This document shows positions 43,580 through 52,423 of a stretch of 64,000 nt of DNA, piece by piece. Every line of letters starts with the position of its first letter. Position 1 is the stretch's first letter. The translations under genes were made by a program, and so were the position numbers. The stretch is from LGRD01 sp031382215 (GTDB taxonomy: Bacteria; Pseudomonadota; Gammaproteobacteria; Burkholderiales; Burkholderiaceae_C). The stretch covers positions 1 to 64,000 of the forward strand of contig JANMYQ010000193.1 in NCBI GenBank assembly GCA_031382215.1. Reading direction: 5' to 3'. The notes under the pieces are model-generated. The model worked only from the letters and a program-made list of their open reading frames with translations, searched no databases and had not been told where the DNA came from.

Positions 43580-44865
43580 CCGCGTTCCTGTTCGCGCTGA
43601 TGCTCGGGACGATGGTGGTGGGCGTGCCCATCCTGCTGGCAATCGCGCTGGTGGGTTACGTGGGCGTGGCGGCCACGCCCGGCCTGGTGCTGCCGCTGTT
43701 CGCACAGAAGATGTTCGCGCAGCTCGACTCGTTCACCTTGCTCGCGCTGCCCTACTTCATCCTCGCCGGCGGGCTGATGTCAGCCAGCGGCATGAGCCAG
43801 CAACTGGTGGATTTCTCGCGCGTGCTGGTCGGCCATCTGCGCGCCGGGCTGGCGCATGCATCGGTGGTGGCGGCGATGATCTTCGCTGGCATCTCGGGCT
43901 CAAGCACCGCTGACGCGTCGGCGATCTCGGCGATCGTGATCCCGACGATGAAGAAGTCGGGCTACAAGGCCGGCTTTGCCGCAGCGCTGATCGCCACCGC
44001 CGGCACGATCGGCGCGATCATTCCGCCGAGCATGGTGATGGTGGTGTATGGCGCGATCGCGCAGGTGTCGATCGGCGGGCTGTTCCTGGCCGGCATCATC
44101 CCGGGCATCCTGGTCGGGCTGGCACTGATGGTCACGATCAAGATCTACACATTCCACCCCGACTACCCCGAGCTGCGCGTGGTGCACGGCCGCTTCGAGT
44201 GGGGCGCGGTGGCGCGGTCGCTGCGCGAGGTGTGGCCGGCGCTGATGGGGCCGGTGATCATCGTCGGCGGCATTCTCAGCGGCATCTTCACCGCCACCGA
44301 GGCCGGCGCGGTGGCCTGCCTGTACGCGCTGCTGCTGGGCACCTTGTACTACCGCAAGATCAAGCTGCGCGACCTGCCGGCGATCCTGATCGAAGCGGCC
44401 GTGATGACGACCATGGTCTCCGGCGTGATCGCGGTGGCTGGCGCATCGGGCTGGCTGCTGGCCTACCTCGAATTCAACGTCGGCGCGGTCAAGTTCGTCA
44501 CCTCGTTCTCGCAAGACCCGACGATGGTGCTGCTGATCGTCGCCGTGGTGATGATCGTGCTCGGCACCTTCGTCGACTCGCTCGCGGTGCTGCTGATCTT
44601 TGCGCCGGTGGCGATCCAGATCAGCAAGGTCTACGGCATCGACCCGTTCCAGATGGGCCTGGTGATGGTGATGTGCAACCAGATCGGCGCCGTGTCGCCG
44701 CCGACCGCGCCCCTGCTGTTCGTGACCACCAGCATCGCGCAGACCACCTTCTCGGAAGTGAACCGCCATGTGTGGTGGTTCATGCTCGCCGAGACGCTGG
44801 TGCTGCTGCTGGTGATCTTCATCCCGGGTCTGGCATCCTGGATACCCCACTACTTCCTGGGATAG
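43576..44865 (+). CDS. TRAP transporter large permease (DctM family)
   Basis: 429 residues, about 12 membrane segments; SGSSTADASAISAIVIPTM and GTIGAIIPPSMVMVVYGA are DctM signatures. Sodium-driven translocation subunit of the TRAP system. Overlaps dctQ (ATGA). A LacI-family gene starts four bases after its stop, so the regulator is in the operon. Confidence 0.92.
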   Translation: MTAFLFALMLGTMVVGVPILLAIALVGYVGVAATPGLVLPLFAQKMFAQLDSFTLLALPYFILAGGLMSASGMSQQLVDFSRVLVGHLRAGLAHASVVAAMIFAGISGSSTADASAISAIVIPTMKKSGYKAGFAAALIATAGTIGAIIPPSMVMVVYGAIAQVSIGGLFLAGIIPGILVGLALMVTIKIYTFHPDYPELRVVHGRFEWGAVARSLREVWPALMGPVIIVGGILSGIFTATEAGAVACLYALLLGTLYYRKIKLRDLPAILIEAAVMTTMVSGVIAVAGASGWLLAYLEFNVGAVKFVTSFSQDPTMVLLIVAVVMIVLGTFVDSLAVLLIFAPVAIQISKVYGIDPFQMGLVMVMCNQIGAVSPPTAPLLFVTTSIAQTTFSEVNRHVWWFMLAETLVLLLVIFIPGLASWIPHYFLG

Positions 44866-44869
44866 TTTC

Positions 44870-45928
44870 GTGAGCACCATCGCCGATGTGGCGCAGCATG
44901 CGGGTGTGTCGGTCAGCACGGTCTCGAACCTGCTCAATGGCCGCACGGACCGCATGCGCGCCGAGACCTCGCAGCGCATCGAAGCCGCGATCCAGGCGCT
45001 GGCCTACCGCCCCAACCGCGCCGCGCAGCAGCTCAAGACCGGCCACACGCCGATGCTCGGCCTGCTGGTGCCCAGCATCGCCAACCCGATGTACGGCTAC
45101 ATCGCGCGCGAGATCGAGACCTCGGCGCAAGAGCGCCACGGCCACCGGGTGTTGCTGGGCAACACCTACCGCAACAAGGACAAGGAGACCGGCTTCTTCG
45201 ACGACCTGCTGGCCCACGGCGTGCGCGGCGTGATCGTGATCTCGTCGCTGGTGGACGAGCGCCACTTCGAGTCGGCCGTGCAGCGTGGCTTGGTGATGGT
45301 CAGCTACGACCGGCGCGCCACGCCGGGCGCAGCCTCGGCCATCGACCACGTCTCGGTCGACAACTTCGAGGCCGCGCACCTGGCCGCCACGCACCTGATC
45401 GGCCGCGGCCACCAGCGCCTGGCCTTCGTCACCGCGTCGGGCCAGACCATGAGCCGCGGCGAAAAGATCAAGGGATTCTTCGCCGCTGCCGATGAAGCCG
45501 GCCTGCGCGGCAGCGCGAGCGTGATCGACGGCAGCATCAGCTCCGAGTACGGAGACTCCGAGATGGCCGACGTCGGCCGCGCGCTCGCCGCGCGCATCGC
45601 CGCCGACCGCCAGCGCCCGACCGGGATCGTCGCAGTCAACGACCTGCTGGCGTTCGGCCTGCTCGCGGGCTTTCGCGACGCCGGGCTGGCGGTGCCGGCC
45701 GACGTGTCGGTGATCGGCATGGACGGTCTGTTCCTGTCGGCGCTCACCAGCCCGGGGCTGACGACGGTGCGGCTGCCGGTGCCCGAGATGGCGCAGACCA
45801 TCGTCGAGCGCGTGATCGGCCGCATGGCCGACCCGGGCATCGCGCCGGCCGAGTTCCTGTTCAAGCCCGAGCTGATCACGCGCGAATCGGTCGCTGCGCC
45901 GCCGAAGGCCACGAAGGTGAGCCGGTGA
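44870..45928 (+). CDS. LacI-family regulator of the TRAP operon
   Basis: 352 residues; N-terminal helix-turn-helix (STIADVAQHAGVSVSTVSNLLNGR) and effector domain. Start GTG at 44870. Located inside the TRAP/dehydrogenase operon, so autoregulation is likely. The effector is probably the transported acid or its first metabolite. Overlaps the downstream dehydrogenase gene by four bases. Confidence 0.88.
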   Translation: MSTIADVAQHAGVSVSTVSNLLNGRTDRMRAETSQRIEAAIQALAYRPNRAAQQLKTGHTPMLGLLVPSIANPMYGYIAREIETSAQERHGHRVLLGNTYRNKDKETGFFDDLLAHGVRGVIVISSLVDERHFESAVQRGLVMVSYDRRATPGAASAIDHVSVDNFEAAHLAATHLIGRGHQRLAFVTASGQTMSRGEKIKGFFAAADEAGLRGSASVIDGSISSEYGDSEMADVGRALAARIAADRQRPTGIVAVNDLLAFGLLAGFRDAGLAVPADVSVIGMDGLFLSALTSPGLTTVRLPVPEMAQTIVERVIGRMADPGIAPAEFLFKPELITRESVAAPPKATKVSR

Positions 45929-46932
45929 CCCGAGCGACCGTCTTCATCACCCACAGCCCGAGCGGCCTGGCCAACTACTACGGCGCGCGTGCGCTGGCGG
46001 CACTGGAAGCGGTGGCCGAGGTGAAGCGCAACCCGAGCGAAACCGACTGGACCGTCGACACGCTGGCCGCGGCCGCGCAGGGCTGCGACATCATCGTGAG
46101 CGACCGGCGCGCCGAAGGCAGCGCCGACCTGCTCGCGCGGCTGCCGCAGCTGGTGGCGTTTTGCCGCTGCGCGGTCGACATCCGCAACATCGACGTGGCC
46201 GCCGCCAGCGCACACGGCATCCTGGTGACGCAAGCCAGCGCCGGCTTCATGGCCTCGGTGTCTGAGTGGATCGTCGGCGTGATGATCGATGCGGGCCGCC
46301 ACATCAGCGCCTCGGTGCTGGAGTACCGCGCAGGCGCGATGCCCACGCCGGCGATGGGGCGCGAGCTGCGCGGCTCGACTGTCGGCATCGTCGGCTTCGG
46401 CCAGATCGCGCGCCACCTGGCCGGGCTGGTGCAGGCCTTCGGCATGCGCGTGCTGGTGAGCGACCCGCACGCGCGCGTGGCGCAACTCGGGCTGCAGCAG
46501 GTCGAGCTGCCGATGCTGCTGGCCGAGTCCCACTTCGTGGTCTGCCTCGCCGCCGCCACGCCGCAGACCGAGAACCTGATGAACGCCGCCGCGTTCGCCG
46601 CGATGATGCCGGGCGCAGTGTTCGTCAATGCCTCGCGCGGCAACCTCGTCGACGAAGCGGCGCTGCTGCACGCGCTCGATAGCGGCCACCTCGGCGCCTG
46701 CGCGCTCGACGTGGGCCGCGCGCCCGACCAGATGCCAAGCCTCGAGCTGGCGCGCCACCCCAGGGTCATCGCCACACCGCACATCGGCGGGCTCACGCCG
46801 CCAGCCATCGAACACCAGGCAATGGAGACGGTGCAACAGGTCACGGCCATCGTGCAGGGCCGCGTGCCGGTGGGCGCAGTCAACGCCGCGCAGGCCGACC
46901 GCGTGCGCGCACGCTTCAAGCCGACACCCTAG
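45925..46932 (+). CDS. D-2-hydroxyacid dehydrogenase family protein
   Basis: 335 residues. NAD-binding motif VGIVGFGQIARHLAGLV, catalytic Arg in NASRGNLVDEAALLHAL, and His in TPHIGGLTPPAIEHQ. Oxidises or reduces 2-hydroxy/2-keto acids with NAD(P). GTG start overlaps the LacI stop. In this operon it probably acts on the acid imported by the TRAP system; the exact substrate is unknown. Confidence 0.85.
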   Translation: MTRATVFITHSPSGLANYYGARALAALEAVAEVKRNPSETDWTVDTLAAAAQGCDIIVSDRRAEGSADLLARLPQLVAFCRCAVDIRNIDVAAASAHGILVTQASAGFMASVSEWIVGVMIDAGRHISASVLEYRAGAMPTPAMGRELRGSTVGIVGFGQIARHLAGLVQAFGMRVLVSDPHARVAQLGLQQVELPMLLAESHFVVCLAAATPQTENLMNAAAFAAMMPGAVFVNASRGNLVDEAALLHALDSGHLGACALDVGRAPDQMPSLELARHPRVIATPHIGGLTPPAIEHQAMETVQQVTAIVQGRVPVGAVNAAQADRVRARFKPTP

Positions 46933-46945
46933 GAAGCACCGAACC

Positions 46946-47797
46946 ATGAACCCGAACATGAACCCGAACCCGCCCCTGCCGCCCGCCGCACCCCCCGGCG
47001 CGTGCGACTGCCACATGCACCTCTACGAAGACGGCCGCGCACTCGCCGCCACGTCCACCTTTCAGCCGCCGCACGCGCCGCTGCCGGCCTACCGCGCCAT
47101 GCAGCAGGCTCTGGGCCTCACGCGCGTGGTGCTGGTGCAGCCGAACGGCTACGGCTTCGACAACAGCCTGATGCTCGAAGCGCTGGCGCAACTCGGCAGC
47201 AGCGCGCGCGCCATCGTGACCGTACCGCCCGACGTGAGCGACGCCGAATTGCAGCGCCTGCATGCACTCGGCGTGCGCGGCGTGCGCTTCATGCTGATCG
47301 CCGGCGCCGGCGGCGCGCTGAGCTGGGACGCGCTGCCCATGATGGCCGCGCGCATCGCGCCGCTGGGCTGGCACATCAACCTGCAGCTCGACGGCCGCGA
47401 ACTGCCGCAGCGCCAGGCGCTGATCGACAGCCTGCCCGGCAAGCTGGTGATCGACCACACCGGCAAGTTCCTCGAACCGGTGCCGCCCACCGACCCGGCG
47501 TTCCAGGCGCTGCTGGCAGTGATCGCTCGGCCGCAGCGTTGGGTCAAGCTGTCGGCGCCGTACGAAACATCGAAACTCGGCCCGCCGCACTACGGCGATG
47601 TGGCACTTCTGGCCAAGGCGCTGTTGAAGGCGCACCCCGACCGCTGCCTGTGGGCCAGCAACTGGCCGCACCCGAACCGGAATCCCGTGCCGGCCGACGC
47701 ACACATGCTGGCGCTGCTGAGCGAGTGGACCGATGGCGACACCCGCCTGCGCGACCGCGTGCTGGTGGACAACCCGGCGGCGCTTTATGGGTTCTGA
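46946..47797 (+). CDS. Amidohydrolase family protein (LigI-like lactonase)
   Basis: 283 residues, amidohydrolase-2 (COG3618). N-terminal low-complexity MNPNMNPNPPLPP, then CDCHMHLY (metal HxH), GVRGVRFMLI, WVKLSAPYET and NWPHPN, a pattern seen in 2-pyrone-4,6-dicarboxylate lactonase and D-galactarolactone isomerase. May open a lactone in the pathway with the dehydrogenase. Last gene of the operon. Confidence 0.8.
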   Translation: MNPNMNPNPPLPPAAPPGACDCHMHLYEDGRALAATSTFQPPHAPLPAYRAMQQALGLTRVVLVQPNGYGFDNSLMLEALAQLGSSARAIVTVPPDVSDAELQRLHALGVRGVRFMLIAGAGGALSWDALPMMAARIAPLGWHINLQLDGRELPQRQALIDSLPGKLVIDHTGKFLEPVPPTDPAFQALLAVIARPQRWVKLSAPYETSKLGPPHYGDVALLAKALLKAHPDRCLWASNWPHPNRNPVPADAHMLALLSEWTDGDTRLRDRVLVDNPAALYGF

Positions 47798-47862
47798 ACT
47801 GCGCGTCTGAGCGCGGGTTCTGAGTGCCGGCTGGCGGCTCCGCCGTCGGCGCCAGCAACAGC

Positions 47863-48210
47863 CTACTTGCCGGCAGACGCCGGCGCCGATGCCGGCTTGG
47901 CCGCCACACCGACCTTGCGCGCCGCGGTGCCGGCGGCGTCGCTGGCGGCGCGCGCACCGCGCTCGACACCGCTGGCGGCCACCTGGGCGCCGCGCTGCAC
48001 GCCGCTGGCCGCCGCCGTCAAACCACGTTCGACGCCACTGGCAGCCGCCTTCACGCCGCGCTCGATCGCCCTCTCGACCTTGACGGCCACGCCGGACGCC
48101 TTGTTGGCGACCGACTCGGCGGTGCTCTGGGAATGGGCCGGTGCGGCGCCACTCAGGGCGAGCAAAGCCGCCAGGGCCAGGCCAGGGGCAGATCGGATCG
48201 TCTTGTTCAT
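47863..48210 (-). CDS. Small exported repeat protein
   Basis: 115 residues. Signal peptide (LALAALLALSGAAPAHS) followed by three copies of an 11-residue unit with AASGVxRG (residues 56-63, 67-74, 78-85), preceded by a related KVERAIERG. The 11-residue periodicity fits an amphipathic helix, as in apolipoprotein-like proteins. The tail is Ala/Pro-rich. Function unknown; not recognised. Confidence 0.55.
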   Translation of the reverse strand: MNKTIRSAPGLALAALLALSGAAPAHSQSTAESVANKASGVAVKVERAIERGVKAAASGVERGLTAAASGVQRGAQVAASGVERGARAASDAAGTAARKVGVAAKPASAPASAGK

Positions 48211-48318
48211 GGCGGGCTCACGCTGACTGGGGAGCCGGCATGATAGACAGGGCCGTGGCCCTGGCGGCGTCACGGTTTCCGACCAGTTTCCCATTCCCGC
48301 AACGGCGAGCGCGATGGT

Positions 48319-48798
48319 TCAGCGCGGGCACTGCACGCGGCGGGCCTGCTCGGGCTGGCCCGCACGCAGCAACTGTTTCTTCCGGTCCATGCAGGCGAAC
48401 TCGGCCAGCATCGTCTCCACCCGAAGGGCACCGCGCGCGTGCTCGCGGCGGCGCAGCGTGTCCTCGGCGGAGAAGACTCCATCGCGGAGCGCGCAGATGG
48501 CCTCGGCGTGCGCTTTGGTGCCTTTTTCGTCGGCAACGTCGTAGCGAATCGTCACCCGCCCCGGATCGGTCGCGACGACCGAGTAGCTCCGCCCGCGAGC
48601 AACGGTCGGCCCGGCCGGCGACGCCTGCTCGAAGTCGAAGCAGGCTTGCCCCGGGTCGCCCACCGATCGTCGCCATTCGGCCCGCAGAGGGTCGGTGACG
48701 TCGGTGACACAGGCGGCCACCGTCAGCAGGGCCGCGGCGGCAACCAGCCCTGCAGACATCACCCGCCTCGACCTGCGCCCGCGATTGCCTTGTTTCAC
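48319..48798 (-). CDS. Predicted lipoprotein of unknown function
   Basis: 159 residues with an Arg-rich n-region, a hydrophobic segment and the lipobox LTVAAC, Cys30. The mature part contains CFDFEQAS, a beta-rich stretch (SYSVVATDPGRVTIRYDV) and CALRDGVF, ending CPR; several cysteines may pair. Family not recognised. A second ATG at 48759 is possible. No partners are obvious. Confidence 0.5.
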   Translation of the reverse strand: MKQGNRGRRSRRVMSAGLVAAAALLTVAACVTDVTDPLRAEWRRSVGDPGQACFDFEQASPAGPTVARGRSYSVVATDPGRVTIRYDVADEKGTKAHAEAICALRDGVFSAEDTLRRREHARGALRVETMLAEFACMDRKKQLLRAGQPEQARRVQCPR

Positions 48799-48924
48799 AT
48801 GCCGCCCTGCGAACGACCCAGGCGTCCGTTGGGGTCACTGTGCCGAGCACGCGATGGCGCGCCAACCCCCCGTTTGAGCGGGAGCCGGGTCGGGAGCATC
48901 GGCAGGGCCACCCTTCGCACCAAG

Positions 48925-48959
48925 AAAAACGGGCCAGCGACATTTGTCGCTGACCCGTT
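48925..48959 (-). terminator. Rho-independent terminator of tRNA-Arg
   Basis: On the minus strand AACGGGTCAGCGACA pairs with TGTCGCTGGCCCGTT around an AA-centred loop, with one mismatch, followed by a T-run. It lies about 20 bases after the tRNA 3' end. A strong intrinsic terminator. Confidence 0.88.
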
Positions 48960-48977
48960 GATCTAGAACCGAAATTC

Positions 48978-49054
48978 TGGTGCGGCTGGCAGGATTCGAA
49001 CCCACGACCCCTTGGTTCGTAGCCAAGTACTCTATCCAACTGAGCTACAGCCGC
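48978..49054 (-). tRNA. tRNA-Arg (ACG)
   Basis: Minus-strand cloverleaf of 77 bases: acceptor GCGGCTG pairs with CAGCCGC, D arm AGCTCAGTTGGATAGAG, anticodon loop with ACG, T arm GTGGGTTCGAATCC, encoded CCA. Decodes CGU/CGC/CGA after A34 deamination. TATACT at 49065-49070 (minus strand) fits a -10 box. Confidence 0.95.
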
Positions 49055-49099
49055 ACAGCCGCGGAGTATAGCAGTCGCCGCTGGGCTCAGCCCATCCGC

Positions 49100-50347
49100 T
49101 CAGCCCACGCGGGCGGCCGCTTCGAAGCACTCGGCGGCGCGTGCGCTGTCGCCTTCCTGGCGCGCCAGCCCGGCCAGCGCGACCCACGACTTGCGGCGCA
49201 GCGGGGCGGCGAGCTGGTCGTCGACACTGGCCTGCTCCAGCAGGCGCCGCGCCATGCCCCAGAGTTGCCTTTCAGCCAGCGCGCTGCCCACCGCCATCGC
49301 AATCGCGCCCTCGCGCGGGAAGGCTTGCGCGGCAGCTTCGAGGCGCGGCAGCCACTCGGCTCCCAGTCCGGCGGTGACGCCAGCGGTGGCCTGGGCGATG
49401 ACGGCGCGCTCTTCGGCCGTCAACTCGGCGAGGCGGTCCCAGAACGGGCGCAGCCAGCCGCGCGCGTCGTCCATCGCTTCGAGTTCGCCGGCGCGCGTGG
49501 CGGCACGCGCGGCCACAAACGGGTCGCGCCGATCGACCGGGTCGAACTGGAGCCAGATGCGGCGCAACTGGTCGGCGTCGCGCGCCGTGTCGAGCGCTTC
49601 GAAGGCAAGTGCACGCAGCAGGCCCTGCGCCGCGCCCTTGGAAAACGCCTGGTGCTTGGCGAGCAGGCGCGCGGTCTTGAGCGCCTCTTGCGGCTGCTGG
49701 CCCAGGCGCGACGCGAGCAGCTTCAGGCGCAGCGCGTGGGTGCGCCGCGCCACGCCCACGGGCAGTTCGCCCAGCAACTGGAGCGCGCGCGGTGCGTCTC
49801 GGTCGTCGAGCGCCCATTCGGCGGCGAGCAGGCGCGCGCCTTCTTCGCCGACGCGCGCCGCCGGGCTGTCGCGCGACAGGTCGAGCGCACGCTGCAGCGC
49901 TTCGTTGCGGCCTGGCCGGTCCTGCAGCCGATGCGAGCTGCCGGCGGCGAGCAGGTGCCCGAGCACGGTGAAGTCGTTGTCCTGCATCAGCTCGGGCGTG
50001 CGGCCCTGCAGCAGCAACGCCCGCTGGGCCGACTTCTGCGCGCGGCCGTAACGCCCGCCGAAGAACTGCACCAGGGCGTCGCGCAGCGCCGCCTGCGCAC
50101 TGCGGTCGCGCCGCGCGATGCGCCATTCGCGCGCGCGTTGGGGCAGGCCGAACAACGAGTTGACGGCCTGGATCATCGTGACCAGCACGAAACAACTGCC
50201 GATCAGCACCAGCAGGAACAGGTTCAGCGACACGTCGAAACGCCACTTGCCGCCGTAGATGCTGACCAGCCCGTCATTCGTGCCCAGGGTGCTGGACGCG
50301 ACCACCGCCACGGCGAACAACAGCACGAACCAGATGACGGCGCGCAT
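49100..50347 (-). CDS. hemY: Heme biosynthesis protein HemY
   Basis: 415 residues. Two N-terminal membrane helices (AVIWFVLLFAVAVVASS; LNLFLLVLIGSCFVLVTMIQ) and a HemY_N domain, followed by TPR-like helices (GRYGRAQKSAQRALL, GDSARAAECFEAA). Proteobacterial HemY is not the Bacillus protoporphyrinogen oxidase; it is a membrane TPR protein required for efficient heme metabolism. Last gene in hemC-hemD-hemX-hemY, 60 bases after hemX. Confidence 0.9.
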   Translation of the reverse strand: MRAVIWFVLLFAVAVVASSTLGTNDGLVSIYGGKWRFDVSLNLFLLVLIGSCFVLVTMIQAVNSLFGLPQRAREWRIARRDRSAQAALRDALVQFFGGRYGRAQKSAQRALLLQGRTPELMQDNDFTVLGHLLAAGSSHRLQDRPGRNEALQRALDLSRDSPAARVGEEGARLLAAEWALDDRDAPRALQLLGELPVGVARRTHALRLKLLASRLGQQPQEALKTARLLAKHQAFSKGAAQGLLRALAFEALDTARDADQLRRIWLQFDPVDRRDPFVAARAATRAGELEAMDDARGWLRPFWDRLAELTAEERAVIAQATAGVTAGLGAEWLPRLEAAAQAFPREGAIAMAVGSALAERQLWGMARRLLEQASVDDQLAAPLRRKSWVALAGLARQEGDSARAAECFEAAARVG

Positions 50348-50366
50348 GGCGTCAGCGGCCCCGCGC

Positions 50367-50422
50367 CCGGCGCGCCGGGCTCGCCATCTTCCGGCGCGCC
50401 GGGCCGGTCATCTTCCGGCGCC
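50367..50422. repeat. 24-base imperfect tandem repeat at the hemX end
   Basis: CCGGCGCGCCGGGCTCGCCATCTT-like unit at 50367-50390 is followed by a second copy with four changes at 50391-50414 and the start of a third. The second copy spans the hemX stop codon, so the repeat is between hemX and hemY. Probably a slippage product. Confidence 0.6.
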
Positions 50423-51604
50423 GGCTGCGGCGAGCGCGGCCAGGGTGTCGTCGGGCCGCGGCACGCCGACCTGGCGCGCTTGCGTGGCGACCTGCTTGAT
50501 CAGCTCGGCGGCCAGCAAGCTGCGGCGGGCGGTCTTGTCGAAGTAGCGGTCGAGCGAGCTCTGCGCGACTTTCAGGTCGGCCTGCGCCGTTTCGAACTGC
50601 CGGCTCAACAGCGCGAGGCGCGCATTCAGCAGGCGCAGCTTCAAGTTCTCTTTGAGGAAGAAGGCCTGCTCGGGTGCCAGCAGCATCGCGTCCGGCTGGT
50701 CGATGCGGGTCACGCGTACGAGCGACTTCACTTCGATCCAGATGCGCTGCCACAGCGCGTCCCAGGCTTCGCCCAGGTCGCGAAACCACGCCAGCGTGCC
50801 GATGCCGGGCGGCACGGCAGGCTTGGGCGGCGCCGCACTTTCTGCTGCCGGCCGGCCTGCAGCCACGCCGGCGGCGACGCCCGGCCCGGCCCGGCTGCGC
50901 GGCTCGGCGGCCGACAACAAGGGCAGCTCGTCGACCATGCGCACCACGTCGTCGAGCTTGATGGTCAGGGTCGCGATGTCGGTCACGCTGACGGCCTTGA
51001 CGCGGTCCAGGTCGCGCGTGATGGCGCGGCGTACACCCTCCAGGCGCGGCTGGTTGTAGCGCGCCAGCCGCTCGTCGCTCTGCTTCAAGGTGGCCACCAG
51101 TGGCTCGGCGCTGCCGGTGATGGCGTTCTGCTGCAAGGCCACGCGGATCGAGGCTTCGATGTCGACCACCACGTTCTCGTCGCGCGAGCGCGACAGCGAC
51201 TGCAGCAGCTCTTCGAGCTGGCTGCGCTGGATCGCCACCTCGGCGACCCGGCTTTCGGTCAGCGCCAGTTTGGCGGCCATGTCGCGCATGCCTTCTTCGG
51301 CGGCCTTCGCGAGCACGCGCGCTTCGGTGGCCCGGGCGGCGCTGTCCATCTGGCGCTTGACCAATTCCTGCTCGAGGCTGGCCACACGCTGGTCGGTCTT
51401 CCAGGCCAGGCCCATGGCGAGCAGCGCCAGCACCAGCAGGCCCGCGGCCACCGCCACCCACATGCCGCGGTTCATGCCCGGCAAGCCTGGCTCTGCGGGG
51501 TACGCTGCCAGGGCGGGCGCGGAGGCGGGAACAGGGCTCTCGGGAGCAGGCGCGGCAACAGGCGCGGCAACAGGCGCGGCAACAGAAGGAGGAACGGCAT
51601 TCAC
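50408..51604 (-). CDS. hemX: HemX family membrane protein
   Basis: 398 residues. An Ala/Pro-rich N-terminus (residues 1-40, cytoplasmic) precedes one membrane helix (VAVAAGLLVLALLAMGLAW), a long coiled coil (about 70-125) and a periplasmic helical domain (RYFDKTARRSLLAAELI near the C-terminus). HemX is often annotated as a uroporphyrinogen methyltransferase but lacks that domain; it is thought to assist tetrapyrrole flux. Its start overlaps the hemD stop by four bases. Confidence 0.88.
   Translation of the reverse strand: MNAVPPSVAAPVAAPVAAPAPESPVPASAPALAAYPAEPGLPGMNRGMWVAVAAGLLVLALLAMGLAWKTDQRVASLEQELVKRQMDSAARATEARVLAKAAEEGMRDMAAKLALTESRVAEVAIQRSQLEELLQSLSRSRDENVVVDIEASIRVALQQNAITGSAEPLVATLKQSDERLARYNQPRLEGVRRAITRDLDRVKAVSVTDIATLTIKLDDVVRMVDELPLLSAAEPRSRAGPGVAAGVAAGRPAAESAAPPKPAVPPGIGTLAWFRDLGEAWDALWQRIWIEVKSLVRVTRIDQPDAMLLAPEQAFFLKENLKLRLLNARLALLSRQFETAQADLKVAQSSLDRYFDKTARRSLLAAELIKQVATQARQVGVPRPDDTLAALAAAGAGR
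51547..51582. repeat. 12-base tandem repeat in hemX N-terminus
   Basis: Three exact copies of CAGGCGCGGCAA, in frame, encode the VAAPVAAP repeat of the HemX N-terminal tail. Copy-number change would add or remove four residues without a frameshift. Confidence 0.75.
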
Positions 51605-52359
51605 GTTGCCAACGATTGTATGCAGGCGGCCACGGCGTCAATGGCCGGGCGCGTCTGCACCACGTTGCTGAAGCCGAGCTCCTGCGCGCGCGCGGCAATG
51701 CGCGGGTGCGTGGCCACTGCCCAGGCCTTGTTCCAGTTGCCGAAGGTCACGGCCGCGGCCAGGTGCGTGACCGCCTCGGAACTGCTGAACAACCACAGGT
51801 GGTGCTGCGGGAACGCCAGCGCCGCGTTCAATTGCGCGCGCTGCGGCTTGCTGAACTTGGGCGGCGTGCTGTGATAGGCCACCACCTTGCTGACCGTGGC
51901 GCCGCGAGCGCTCAACTGCTCCGACAGCCACTCGCGCCCACCATCACCACGCACCAGCAGCGCGCTGGCGCCCTTCCATTCCATTGCCGCGAGTTGGGCC
52001 CAGAGCGACTCGGAATCGAACTGGGTCGAATCGGGCGCCGGTTCGATGAGCCGGTCGCGCGGCACGCCCAGCTTCAGCAGCATCTGGCTCGTGCCAGGCC
52101 CGGTCGAGGCCGCGTACACCTGGGCCGGCCAGAACATGCCGCTCGGCTTGACGGCAAAGAACTGCTCGGCCGCATTCGGGCTCACGAAGACGACCAGTTT
52201 GCGCTTGCTCAGCTGCACCCAGGCCAGCACCACCGGCATGGTGTTGACGGCAGGCGCGATGCCGATCAGCGGCAGCGCCGCCGCATCGATGCCCTTGGCG
52301 CGCAACTGCGACACCCACTCCTCCGCCTGCGTGGCGGGCCGGGTGACCAGGACCTTCAT
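51601..52359 (-). CDS. hemD: Uroporphyrinogen-III synthase
   Basis: 252 residues. MKVLVTRPATQAEEW at the start, FVSPNAAEQFF and the C-terminal HLWLFSSSEAVTHLA, the poorly conserved two-domain HemD fold. Cyclises hydroxymethylbilane with D-ring inversion to uroporphyrinogen III. Conserved position between hemC and hemX. Confidence 0.9.
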   Translation of the reverse strand: MKVLVTRPATQAEEWVSQLRAKGIDAAALPLIGIAPAVNTMPVVLAWVQLSKRKLVVFVSPNAAEQFFAVKPSGMFWPAQVYAASTGPGTSQMLLKLGVPRDRLIEPAPDSTQFDSESLWAQLAAMEWKGASALLVRGDGGREWLSEQLSARGATVSKVVAYHSTPPKFSKPQRAQLNAALAFPQHHLWLFSSSEAVTHLAAAVTFGNWNKAWAVATHPRIAARAQELGFSNVVQTRPAIDAVAACIQSLAT

Positions 52360-52423
52360 GCGCTGTCCCAGGCGTCGAACTTTCCGGGCCCGCGCTTGCC
52401 GTGCCGGTTCTCGCCGTGCCGGT

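Noticed and set aside
48980..51874. 964-codon open frame on the plus strand across tRNA-Arg and the heme genes
   Set aside because: It is an antisense shadow of hemY and hemX, begins inside the tRNA and has an Arg/Gln/His-rich composition typical of GC-rich shadows.
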